Shown in pieces: positions 24,180 to 32,622 of a stretch of DNA of 64,000 bases. Below the pieces are notes generated by a model. The model did no database searches and had not been told where the DNA came from. It was given only the letters and a program-made list of their open reading frames with translations. A program made the position numbers and the translations under genes. This stretch comes from Anaerolineaceae bacterium. Lineage in GTDB: Bacteria; Chloroflexota; Anaerolineae; Anaerolineales; Anaerolineaceae. The stretch's first letter is position 1. The number at the start of each line of letters is the position of its first letter. Where the stretch lies: positions 62,001-126,000 of the forward strand of contig JAENZD010000004.1 of assembly GCA_016841445.1 (NCBI GenBank), given 5' to 3'.

Positions 24180-25118
24180 ATGGCATTTCTCCAATTATCC
24201 CAGCAATACCACTTCTCAAAAGATGTTCAGCAAGCCCGTAAGTTCGGCGCGCCAATCGTCGCACTGGAGTCGGCAGTGATCACCCACGGACTGCCCTACC
24301 CCGAAAACCGGCAGACGGCTTTGGCTATGGAAGCAGTGGTGCGAGAGAACGGGGCAATCCCAGCCACGATCGCCCTTTTAGTTGGGAAGGTTCATATCGG
24401 GCTAACCGCTGAAGAGGTGGAATCTCTCTCTTCGGATCAAGCCACCCGCAAGATCAGCCTGCGGGATATCGGTCTTGCCCTGGCAAACGAGCTGAGCGGC
24501 GGCACAACGGTGGCGGCGACCCTGTTTTTTGCTGCGCAAGCCGGCATCCGGGTGTTTGCCACAGGCGGGATCGGCGGTGTGCACCGTGATGCGCCGTTTG
24601 ATATCTCGGCTGACCTGTCCCAGCTTGGGAAGTCACAGGTCCTGGTAGTTTGTGCAGGGGCCAAATCCATCCTGGACCTGCCGGCAACGCGCGAGGTACT
24701 GGAGACCCAGGGCATCCCGCTGATTGGGTACCGGACGGATGAATTCCCCGCGTTTTATTCGCGCGAGAGCGGTCTGAAGGTGGATTGGCGGGTCGATGAT
24801 CCAAAGGATGCTGCAAAAATTGCCCAGGAAGCCTGGTCTGCCGGGTTAAAGCGCGCGGTGCTTCTGGTTGTCCCGCCACCGGAGGCATCAGCTTTGCCCG
24901 GGGATAGGATGGAAGCGGCGATCCGGGAGGCGCTTGAAGATGCCAGGCAAGCGGGTATTCATGGTGCGGATACTACACCGTTCTTGCTGCGGCGGGTGAG
25001 TGAACTGACGGGTGGGGAGAGCCAAAAAGCTAACCTGGCACTGCTCAAGAGCAACGCATTAGTTGCCGCCCAGGTGGCAGCCGCCATGGGTGGAATTAAG
25101 AAAATCGGACCGGTTTAG
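24180..25118 (+). CDS. psuG: Pseudouridine-5'-phosphate glycosidase
   Basis: The product is 312 residues, normal length. It splits pseudouridine 5'-phosphate into uracil and ribose 5-phosphate in the cytoplasm, in pseudouridine breakdown. Diagnostic motifs are ALESAVITHGLPYPEN, SGGTTVAAT, FATGGIGGVHR and VVCAGAKSILD, with the catalytic Lys near the last. AAAGGAAG precedes the ATG. No psuK kinase is adjacent, which is unusual because the two are often neighbours or fused. Confidence 0.94.
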   Translation: MAFLQLSQQYHFSKDVQQARKFGAPIVALESAVITHGLPYPENRQTALAMEAVVRENGAIPATIALLVGKVHIGLTAEEVESLSSDQATRKISLRDIGLALANELSGGTTVAATLFFAAQAGIRVFATGGIGGVHRDAPFDISADLSQLGKSQVLVVCAGAKSILDLPATREVLETQGIPLIGYRTDEFPAFYSRESGLKVDWRVDDPKDAAKIAQEAWSAGLKRAVLLVVPPPEASALPGDRMEAAIREALEDARQAGIHGADTTPFLLRRVSELTGGESQKANLALLKSNALVAAQVAAAMGGIKKIGPV

Positions 25119-25139
25119 AACCAATCAGGAGATCAGTGC

Positions 25140-26012
25140 TTATGGGGGCGTCGGCGTTTGGGTCGGCCAGCGGGTTTGAGAGGGGGTGATGGTTGGGGTT
25201 GCCGAAGGCGTGCGGGAAGGTGTGTAGGTATTGCTGGGCGTGGGTGTAATTGAAGGCTCTGGCGGAGAACCGGTCACTGAAAAGAACCCTGAGGTGACCC
25301 ATTCTGTCCCCACAAAAATCTGTATTTCATATTGTCCAGGAAGCCACTGCTCGCTGGAAGGATTCCAGTCTGTATATCCATAGCCGCCTGAGCCCCCGTC
25401 CCAAGGTTTGGTTTCATAAAAAACCAGGTCGTCCTCATGATACCAGAGTGCGCTCCACTGAGACCCATTGACCATGTTATTGTAGCTAAATGTGCCAAAT
25501 ACGTGCCCTACCGGGTTGGTAAATTCCTGGCTGGGGTTAATCGGCTGGCGCTCGTCATCAATGCGAAGTGAAAACTGGAGGGTGCTGAAGACGGCTTCGG
25601 GATTTGGTGTGACCTCACCCTCAAAATCATTTTCAACTTCTTCAGGCATGCTGGGGGTGCTGGTGATCGAAGGGGTATTGGTGATGGTAGGGGTCAGCGT
25701 GATAGTGGGTGTCAGTGTAATAGATGGTGTTATGGTGATTGATGGTGTAATGGTAATAGTAGGTGATGGCGAAACAAATTGGTAAATGACGGGTTCAGAA
25801 AAATCCAATACAACCCAGACTAAAACGGCCAGGATGATGGCAATCATGAGCATCCGCCAGCCCCTGACCACCCGGTCATGACGTTTTTTATAAAAGGGGA
25901 TCTTTCTGCTTTTGATGATTTGTTTGATCCCGAAAATGATCGTTAATAGCGCAGCAACCCCAAGGATAATTGCTGTCATTATAATGGTTGAATGTATGTC
26001 AATTTGTGGCAT
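25140..26012 (-). CDS. Thr/Pro-rich membrane-anchored protein
   Basis: The product is 290 residues. Two hydrophobic helices at about 9-31 and 50-70 precede a tandem run of TPTITLTPSIT-type repeats (about 80-118) and a globular domain of about 120 residues with Trp-rich strands, then a second TPSNTYTPS repeat tail. Such Thr/Pro repeats serve as stiff, probably glycosylated, extracellular spacers. The gene is divergent from the Ser/Thr kinase gene across a 106-bp region. Role unknown; membrane association and external display of the central domain are inferred. Confidence 0.7.
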   Translation of the reverse strand: MPQIDIHSTIIMTAIILGVAALLTIIFGIKQIIKSRKIPFYKKRHDRVVRGWRMLMIAIILAVLVWVVLDFSEPVIYQFVSPSPTITITPSITITPSITLTPTITLTPTITNTPSITSTPSMPEEVENDFEGEVTPNPEAVFSTLQFSLRIDDERQPINPSQEFTNPVGHVFGTFSYNNMVNGSQWSALWYHEDDLVFYETKPWDGGSGGYGYTDWNPSSEQWLPGQYEIQIFVGTEWVTSGFFSVTGSPPEPSITPTPSNTYTPSRTPSATPTITPSQTRWPTQTPTPP

Positions 26013-26118
26013 AATATAAATTCCGAGTAACTCTCAGGAATTATAGCGTATTTTTGATCCGACTATAAGCCCTGATAGGATAAAATGAGGGCAGGTTTAT
26101 AATATTAGTGATGGATTT

Positions 26119-28194
26119 ATGCCTTTAGAAAACGGGTATCTCTTAAATCAGCGGTATCGCATTCTTGACATCCTTGGACAGGGGGGCATGGGTGCTGTTT
26201 ATCGCGCAATGGACGAGAACCTGGAGATCAGTGTTGCAATCAAAGAGAATGCATTCAGTTCAGAAGATTATGCCAGGCAGTTTGAACGTGAAGCAAAAGT
26301 CCTGGCGTCTTTGCGTCATCCAAACCTGCCCAGGGTATTTGATACGTTCATGGTCGACCCTCAGCTTCAGTATTTGGTCATGGATTATATTGAGGGAGAA
26401 GACCTGCGGCAGTGGATAAACAGGCATGAAGAGATTTCTGAATATGAAGCGCTTCAAATTGGTATTGAAATCTGCAATGCCCTGATCTATTTACATTCTC
26501 GAACGCCAGCCATTACCCATCGGGATATTAAACCCGGGAATATTAAAATCACCCCTCATGGTGAGGTCATCCTGGTTGATTTTGGCCTTGTTAAAGTGAT
26601 GGATGGGAAGGATATCACCACAACTGCAGCACGTGCGATGACACCAGGCTATTCACCGCCCGAGCAATATGGAGACTCGCCAACAGAACAGCGGTCTGAC
26701 ATTTTTTCATTAGGTGCGACTTTGTATGCTGCGCTGGCAGGCTACTTGCCTGAAGACAGTCTGAGCCGGGCAACAGGCAAAGCACAATTAACACCGCTGA
26801 AGAGCTATAACCCTAAGATATCAAATATCACTACCGAAACCATCGAGAAAGCCCTGGAACTGCGTTTTGAAGACCGGTGGCAAACAGCTGTGGACTTTAA
26901 GGCAGCGCTTCTGGCAGCACGTGAACAAATTCCCCCTGAACTTCAATTAAGCGACAGGATCATTTCCGCTACAAAAGATGGATCACAAAATGGACAGGAC
27001 ACCACCAATGAAATTCAACAGGGAAAGCCAATCCGGAATCTTTATTCAATGTTTAGAAACAAGGGTTTTGATTCTGTATGGATCATTTTCGGGGTCGTGA
27101 TCATCGTTCTTTTAGGACTGCTTGGGACTGCATTATTTTGGCCGGAAGGAATGCAGGCAATGTTCCAGGGCGGTGTGACCCGGACTCCCACAGTCACTTC
27201 TTTTTGGAACCAGGAGCAGACGCAAGAAACAAGTACGCCAACGCCGCTATCCATTGAGGTGCAGCCATCTCAGACTGTTGAACAAAATTCAGTCGTGGCG
27301 CAAATCACTAACAATACGATTAATTCACCAACGCCGGTGGGGGGCGGATCAGGTGTTTTGGCTTATGTTTCAGAAATGAGCGGTATTCCCCAAATCTGGC
27401 TGCTTAATGTCACCAACAGGGAATCTTCTCAACTCACTGATATTGAGGACGGTGCATGCCAGCCCGATTGGTCTCCTGATGGCTCAAAGATTGTTTTTAC
27501 TTCGCCCTGTTCGGGTGTAAACCAGCTATACCCAAGGTCAAGCTTGTACATCATGGATATTGAGAACGAAGAAATTCAAGCGCTGCCAGCCTCTTTTGAA
27601 GGCGATTTTGATCCAGATTGGTCACCTGATGGTCGATGGATTGCTTATACCCGTCTAATAAATGAGCAGATGCAGATTTTTAAAATCGATGTAAATAATC
27701 TCGAGACGATCAGATTGTCAGATGGTTATTACAACGATTTTGATCCTGATTGGTCCAATGACAGCACCAGACTGATCTTTGTCCGGGAGAGGGGCTACCA
27801 GCAAATTTGGATAATGGACGGTGTAGGTCTCAACCCAGTCCAGTTCACCTTATCGGGCGCAATCAACAACTCAAACCCTATCTGGTACCTGGAAAAGGAC
27901 CTGATCCTGTTCACCCAGGAATTAGGACTGCGGAGCCCATCCAGGCAGGTGTTTGGGATGCGATTGGAAGATATCGGGAAGGATGAAGAATATGCATTGA
28001 TCGAGGGGAATTACCAAAACTATATTCCCCTATCAGATCATGTCGATGTCTCCACCGACGGCATCTGGCTGGCTTTTGATTTCTGGTACCATGATGTTCT
28101 TTCTGATATTTACATCATGACCTTTCCGGGGGCAAATTTACATCAGCTAACGGTTTTTCCTGGAGAAGATTACGACCCGGTATGGCGACCGTAA
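26119..28194 (+). CDS. Transmembrane Ser/Thr protein kinase with TolB-like propeller
   Basis: The product is 691 residues. The kinase domain (about 10-270) is complete: GQGGMGAVYRA glycine loop, ITHRDIKPGNIKI catalytic loop and VDFGLVKV metal loop. A transmembrane helix lies at about 315-337. A Thr/Pro/Gln linker follows, and then a WD40-like PD40 propeller (about 420-691) with DWSPDGSKIVFTS, DFDPDWSPDGRWIAYTR and DFDPDWSNDSTRLIF. The outer propeller probably senses a wall or carbohydrate ligand and drives cytoplasmic phosphorylation. A TATAAT at 26098-26103 lies just upstream. Confidence 0.92.
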   Translation: MPLENGYLLNQRYRILDILGQGGMGAVYRAMDENLEISVAIKENAFSSEDYARQFEREAKVLASLRHPNLPRVFDTFMVDPQLQYLVMDYIEGEDLRQWINRHEEISEYEALQIGIEICNALIYLHSRTPAITHRDIKPGNIKITPHGEVILVDFGLVKVMDGKDITTTAARAMTPGYSPPEQYGDSPTEQRSDIFSLGATLYAALAGYLPEDSLSRATGKAQLTPLKSYNPKISNITTETIEKALELRFEDRWQTAVDFKAALLAAREQIPPELQLSDRIISATKDGSQNGQDTTNEIQQGKPIRNLYSMFRNKGFDSVWIIFGVVIIVLLGLLGTALFWPEGMQAMFQGGVTRTPTVTSFWNQEQTQETSTPTPLSIEVQPSQTVEQNSVVAQITNNTINSPTPVGGGSGVLAYVSEMSGIPQIWLLNVTNRESSQLTDIEDGACQPDWSPDGSKIVFTSPCSGVNQLYPRSSLYIMDIENEEIQALPASFEGDFDPDWSPDGRWIAYTRLINEQMQIFKIDVNNLETIRLSDGYYNDFDPDWSNDSTRLIFVRERGYQQIWIMDGVGLNPVQFTLSGAINNSNPIWYLEKDLILFTQELGLRSPSRQVFGMRLEDIGKDEEYALIEGNYQNYIPLSDHVDVSTDGIWLAFDFWYHDVLSDIYIMTFPGANLHQLTVFPGEDYDPVWRP

Positions 28195-28227
28195 AAGACG
28201 ATATCGACGCGTTTCCATTCACTTAAA

Positions 28228-30198
28228 TCATTCAATAATTTCCAACCAAACGAACTGGAAAGGGGCTAAGACCAGGCTTTCCTTGATTTTGACCATTTGG
28301 GCTGTGACAAGGTCCTGACATTGATATCCAGCACCCAATAGGCGCAGGACATTTCCAGAGACGGTTTGGGGATCATCGCTGAAGTTGTTCAAAAAGAGGA
28401 TTTGTTGGCTTTTGCTGCGGCGAATAAATCCAAACACGTGTGAATTTCCAGTTTTGATGAACACCGGATCTTCACCACCTACCGCGGGTGTGGACTTACG
28501 AAGGTCAGCTAATAATTGGAAACCCTGCAAAATACGGCCAGGTATGGACGCGGTATTGTTCCTTTGTGCATAGCGCTTGGGATCCGCTGGGGGTCGATGC
28601 GCCCACCTGCTGTCATCCATTTTTTTGGGGTTGTCCTTGTAGTCGTAATCATTGAGTGTACCGATTTCATCACCGAGATAGATCAGTGGGATACCGCCAA
28701 TCGAGAAAATCACGTTGTGGATCAGTAGAATTCGGCGAATCGCCAGGTCCACCTCTTTTTTCGTCTCTTCACGAAGCGCTTTCTCAAGACCCGCCAATGA
28801 AGCACAGGTGCCGGAAATCCGGGCGTCTCCTGTTTTGGGGTTCTGCTGGAAGGTTAATCCCCGGGCAAAGCTTCCTTCAAAACGGCCAGTATAAAATTCA
28901 TTTAAGAAGCGTCGGTGGTCGTAGGCATTGATACCCAGTTCGGCTGCATCTTCATCGGAAAATGTCCAGCCAATATCATCATGACAGCGGACATAATTGA
29001 CCCAGGTACATCGGTTGGGGATGTTATAGCGCTTATCCATTGAATAGGTCAGCAAATTCACTTCTCTTGTGGCGAGGGTGTTCCACAATAGCGCCATCAA
29101 AAGGGGATTATAAGAAAGCTGGCATTCCTCAGGATGAATATATTTGGCAACGTCATCAGGGTGGACAATCGCCTCTGATTTGAAGAGCAAGGTAGGGGCA
29201 GCAATGCGGGCGATGGCATTGTAAGCCTGGATGATCATATGCGCTTCAGGGAGGTTTTCGCAGGAGGTCCCCATTTCCTTCCAGATAAACGCAACAGCAT
29301 CTAACCGCAGGATTTCCACGCCCTGGTTGGCCAGGAACAGCATCTCGCCGGCCATTTTGTTGAACACCTCTGGATTGGCATAGTTCAAATCCCACTGGTT
29401 GCTGTGAAAGGTCGTCCATACCCATTTCTCGATATCAGGGAAATAAGTGAAAGCGCCGGGGTGTTCCTCCGGGAAGATCTCGCGTAAATTTTTCTCATAA
29501 GCATCAGGAAGCGACCGGTCAGAAAACATACGGTAGTAGTTCTGGTAATCCTCATCTCCTGCTTGAGCTTTCTTTGCCCAAATATGCTCGTTTGATGTAT
29601 GGTTGAAGACAAAATCAAGCACCAGGCTGATGCCTTCCAGGCGCAGTGCGTCGGTTAGCTGTCGAAGCTGATCCATGGTTCCCAATTTGGGATCAACCTC
29701 TCGATAGCTGCTGATGGCATACCCGCCATCATTTTCTCCCTCAGGGGACTTAAAGAGCGGCATCAGGTGCAGATACGTCAGCCCTAATTCTTTGAAATAA
29801 GGAATTTTATTGAAGATTCCTGTAAGGTTTCCTGCGAACAGATCCACGTAACAAACGCCGCCCAGCATTTGATGGTCTTGAAACCACAGCGGATTGTTTT
29901 CCCGATTCGAATCAAGAGATTTAAGGGTTCCTGACCGTTCAATCCACGATTGGGTGATGATTTTCAAAAGTGATTCAAGGTGGTAGAAAAAATCGTAATG
30001 ATCCCCATATAAGTGGTGCAAGATTGTAAATAATTGTGTGAAATTCTCTTGCAGGCGGATTAAGAATGCCTGCCAATCAGCTTGAGATTCTTTTGTGTAA
30101 GCTAAAAAACTGGTTGTAAGGCGGGGGATTAACCTTTCCAGTGTGCGGGAAGCTTCTTTCTCAAAATTCACAGGGGATTGGTTAATTTCTGCAAGCAT
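28228..30198 (-). CDS. Amylosucrase (GH13 subfamily 4)
   Basis: The product is 656 residues. The GH13 barrel is complete: LVLDFVFNHTSNEH, EILRLDAVAFIWKEMGT (nucleophile Asp), LLFKSEAIVHPDDVAKYI (acid/base Glu) and YVRCHDDIGW. The run KSEAIVHP...YNPLLMALLWNT closely matches Neisseria amylosucrase, which builds alpha-1,4 glucan from sucrose and releases fructose. An N-terminal helical domain of about 95 residues and a C-terminal beta domain agree with it. No signal peptide. The gene follows lacI after 27 bp in one operon, so it is likely sugar-controlled. Confidence 0.85.
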   Translation of the reverse strand: MLAEINQSPVNFEKEASRTLERLIPRLTTSFLAYTKESQADWQAFLIRLQENFTQLFTILHHLYGDHYDFFYHLESLLKIITQSWIERSGTLKSLDSNRENNPLWFQDHQMLGGVCYVDLFAGNLTGIFNKIPYFKELGLTYLHLMPLFKSPEGENDGGYAISSYREVDPKLGTMDQLRQLTDALRLEGISLVLDFVFNHTSNEHIWAKKAQAGDEDYQNYYRMFSDRSLPDAYEKNLREIFPEEHPGAFTYFPDIEKWVWTTFHSNQWDLNYANPEVFNKMAGEMLFLANQGVEILRLDAVAFIWKEMGTSCENLPEAHMIIQAYNAIARIAAPTLLFKSEAIVHPDDVAKYIHPEECQLSYNPLLMALLWNTLATREVNLLTYSMDKRYNIPNRCTWVNYVRCHDDIGWTFSDEDAAELGINAYDHRRFLNEFYTGRFEGSFARGLTFQQNPKTGDARISGTCASLAGLEKALREETKKEVDLAIRRILLIHNVIFSIGGIPLIYLGDEIGTLNDYDYKDNPKKMDDSRWAHRPPADPKRYAQRNNTASIPGRILQGFQLLADLRKSTPAVGGEDPVFIKTGNSHVFGFIRRSKSQQILFLNNFSDDPQTVSGNVLRLLGAGYQCQDLVTAQMVKIKESLVLAPFQFVWLEIIE

Positions 30199-30225
30199 GA
30201 AATATCCTTTGAATAAATCAAGGCA

Positions 30226-31239
30226 TCATGTGGATTGGCGTTCGATGATTTTCAATGGCAGACGTACATGCCGGATAGGGCGGTCTGGATCCTTAAGGCG
30301 AGAGAGTAAGATCTCTACGGCCAGGCGACCTGACTCATCTAATGACTGGTGGATTGTGCTTAACCCGACGTATTCCGCTACATCCAGATCATCAAATCCA
30401 AGTACGGCTAAGTTTTCCGGCACGCGGAGACCCATTTGCCTGGCTTTATTGATCACGCCGATGGCTTGCAGATCGGTTGCTGCAAAGATCGCTGTGGGTG
30501 GGTCAGGGAGGGCAAGGATCTTTTCGATTTGTTCCTCGGCATCACTAACCTGATATCGGGATGTGCACAGGTACTGATCCGGCAGGTTCAATCCTGCCTG
30601 TTCTATCCTCGTTCGGAACCCCTTCAGACGCTGGGTGATCGGCAAGATCGCGTAAGGACCCAGGTCAGATGTGTCGCCGATAAAACCCAGCCGGCGGTGA
30701 CCTTTGTTCAAAAGGAATTCAGCAGCCATTTTGCCGCCTGAAATATCGTCGATCTCCACTGTGTTTAAATCAGACCGGGGATACTCAATCAGAACTGTTT
30801 CCAGTTTATTTTCATTGAGTTTTTGAGCTGAGTCATCATTCACACGAAGGGAAAGGAGGATCAAGCCTTCAAGGTGCCCTGTGACAGGGAGAGTCGCCAG
30901 GTAATGATTGAGATGTTCCAGGGACTCAACCGTGTAGATGGTCAATTCGTAGCGTGTGGAAAATAATGCTCCAGCAACACCTCTCAGTCTTTGAACGAAT
31001 GCTGGTTCGGTAAAGAAGGGGGTGATCACGCCGATTCGGGCAAAATCTTTCATGGCACGGGCACGTGCTTCGGCTTTTGGGACGAAATTTAACTCACCAA
31101 TCACCTCCAGGACGCGATCCCGGGTTGCATCGCTGACATTTGGATTGGCATTGATCACACGCGAAACCGTAGAGATGCTGACACCAGCAATTTTAGCGAC
31201 ATCATAGATGGTGTAGGGATGGTGCGATTTAGGCGGCAT
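30226..31239 (-). CDS. LacI family transcriptional regulator
   Basis: The product is 337 residues. The N-terminal helix-turn-helix with hinge is TIYDVAKIAGVSISTVSRVI. A periplasmic-binding-like sugar domain follows (RIGVITPFFTEPAFVQRL, LDDLDV-type region AVLGFDDLDVAEYVGLSTIHQ). The last residues are unusually divergent, but the fold is complete. It heads the operon with amylosucrase and probably responds to sucrose or a related sugar. A LacI-like dyad TTGAAACTGCTTCCAA lies at 31264-31279 in its promoter. Confidence 0.93.
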   Translation of the reverse strand: MPPKSHHPYTIYDVAKIAGVSISTVSRVINANPNVSDATRDRVLEVIGELNFVPKAEARARAMKDFARIGVITPFFTEPAFVQRLRGVAGALFSTRYELTIYTVESLEHLNHYLATLPVTGHLEGLILLSLRVNDDSAQKLNENKLETVLIEYPRSDLNTVEIDDISGGKMAAEFLLNKGHRRLGFIGDTSDLGPYAILPITQRLKGFRTRIEQAGLNLPDQYLCTSRYQVSDAEEQIEKILALPDPPTAIFAATDLQAIGVINKARQMGLRVPENLAVLGFDDLDVAEYVGLSTIHQSLDESGRLAVEILLSRLKDPDRPIRHVRLPLKIIERQST

Positions 31240-31263
31240 ATTTGATATTCTTATAACCTGCTA

Positions 31264-31279
31264 TTGAAACTGCTTCCAA
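31264..31279. promoter_or_regulatory. Possible LacI-family operator
   Basis: TTGAAACTGCTTCCAA is an imperfect 16-bp dyad in which five of eight half-site positions match. It sits 25 bp upstream of the lacI start, where autoregulation would act. Confidence 0.4.
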
Positions 31280-31487
31280 AAAAGTATTTTCATTAAAATA
31301 TTAACATAGAGTAAAGGGTGTGTCAACTTGATCAACCAGCAGTTTAATCGCAGAATCATTTATTGATCACGCTTGGTTCTATTTATGGGCTCTCAGATAG
31401 GTGAGATTTTTGATTCGGGTAAAATAAATGTAACGCAAATCATGATTTTGCATCGGATTAATAAAGATAAAGAATTAAGGAGATTTA

Positions 31488-32456
31488 ATGGAATATCTAC
31501 ATTTAGGTAAAGCTGGCATAAAAGTATCTGAACTATCACTCGGCGCCTGGGTAACTTATGGCCACCAGTTTGGCGTGGAAGAAGCAAAAGAGATCATGAC
31601 TGCGGCTTATGACGCAGGTGTCAATTTCTTCGACAATGCAGAAGCCTACGCCAGCGGTCAGGCAGAATTGATCATGGGTAAGGCGCTGAAGGAGTTGGGC
31701 TGGGCAAGAAAAGATTACCTGATCTCTACGAAAATTTTCTGGGGCGGAGAGGGTCCGAATGATCGCGGCCTCTCTTATAAACACATTGTTGAAGGCGTGA
31801 ACAATTCCCTTAAAAGGCTTCAGCTTGAGTATGTTGACCTGCTTTTTGCTCACCGACCTGACCCTGAGACACCCATTGAAGAGACGGTGTTTGCCTTCAA
31901 TCAGGTCATACGGGAGGGCAAAGCTTTCTATTGGGGCACCTCGGAGTGGTCTGCAGCGGAGATCATGCGGGCAGCTGATTTTGCCAGGCGGAATAACCTC
32001 AGGCCCCCATCCATGGAGCAGCCCCAGTACAACCTCTTCCATCGCAGGCGGTTTGAGAAAGAATATGCACCGCTTTATAAGGAGTTGGGATACGGCACGA
32101 CAACCTGGAGCCCGCTGTATGGCGGTGTTCTCACAGGCAAATATAATAAGGGCGTCATCCCCGAAGGCAGCCGTGCAAGCCTGGACCATTATGCATGGAT
32201 GAAGGAGCGTGTTCAGAACGAAGCAAAAATTGCTGTGGCAAAGCAGTTGGCAGAAGTAGCAGATGATTTGGGGGTCAGTCTGGCGCAGATGTCATTAGCC
32301 TGGCTGCTCAAGAATCCTAATGTGAGCACGGTGATCACAGGCGCAAGCAAAGTCTCGCAAGTAGAAGAAAATATGAAAGCAGTGAATGTCAAAGATCAAC
32401 TGACCGGCGATGTGATGGATCGTATCTCTGAGATTGTGAAGGATGTTGAAGATTAA
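31488..32456 (+). CDS. Aldo/keto reductase, Kv-beta-like
   Basis: The product is 322 residues. The TIM-barrel AKR signature is clear: NFFDNAEAYASGQAE, YLISTKIFWGG, VDLLFAHRPDPETPIEETV and YWGTSEWSAAEIMRA. The catalytic tetrad Asp, Tyr, Lys and His can be placed in these motifs. It matches the potassium-channel beta-subunit-like group of NADPH-dependent reductases, which reduce aldehydes or carry methylglyoxal. AAGGAG precedes the ATG. A strong terminator follows at 32479-32514. Confidence 0.93.
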   Translation: MEYLHLGKAGIKVSELSLGAWVTYGHQFGVEEAKEIMTAAYDAGVNFFDNAEAYASGQAELIMGKALKELGWARKDYLISTKIFWGGEGPNDRGLSYKHIVEGVNNSLKRLQLEYVDLLFAHRPDPETPIEETVFAFNQVIREGKAFYWGTSEWSAAEIMRAADFARRNNLRPPSMEQPQYNLFHRRRFEKEYAPLYKELGYGTTTWSPLYGGVLTGKYNKGVIPEGSRASLDHYAWMKERVQNEAKIAVAKQLAEVADDLGVSLAQMSLAWLLKNPNVSTVITGASKVSQVEENMKAVNVKDQLTGDVMDRISEIVKDVED

Positions 32457-32478
32457 TCTGGCAAGGCTCTAAAAACTT

Positions 32479-32514
32479 AAAGCTGTGGGTCATTCACGAC
32501 CCACAGCTTTTTTT
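32479..32514 (+). terminator. Intrinsic terminator after the aldo/keto reductase
   Basis: AAAGCTGTGGGTC and GACCCACAGCTTT form a perfect 13-bp stem with a 6-nt loop, then TTTT. Confidence 0.9.
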
Positions 32515-32622
32515 ATTGGGGCTTGAGAGAGGTTTTGTTTTTAGAAAGATAAAGGTTTGGATGAGGTATGATTCAGGTTAAAATAGAAGTAATTCAATTC
32601 GACAGATACAAAAGGACTGCTT

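Noticed and set aside
25492-25785. 97-codon plus frame opposite the Thr/Pro-rich protein
   Set aside because: Its Val/Ile/Gly repeats are the mirror of the Thr/Pro codon repeats on the other strand.
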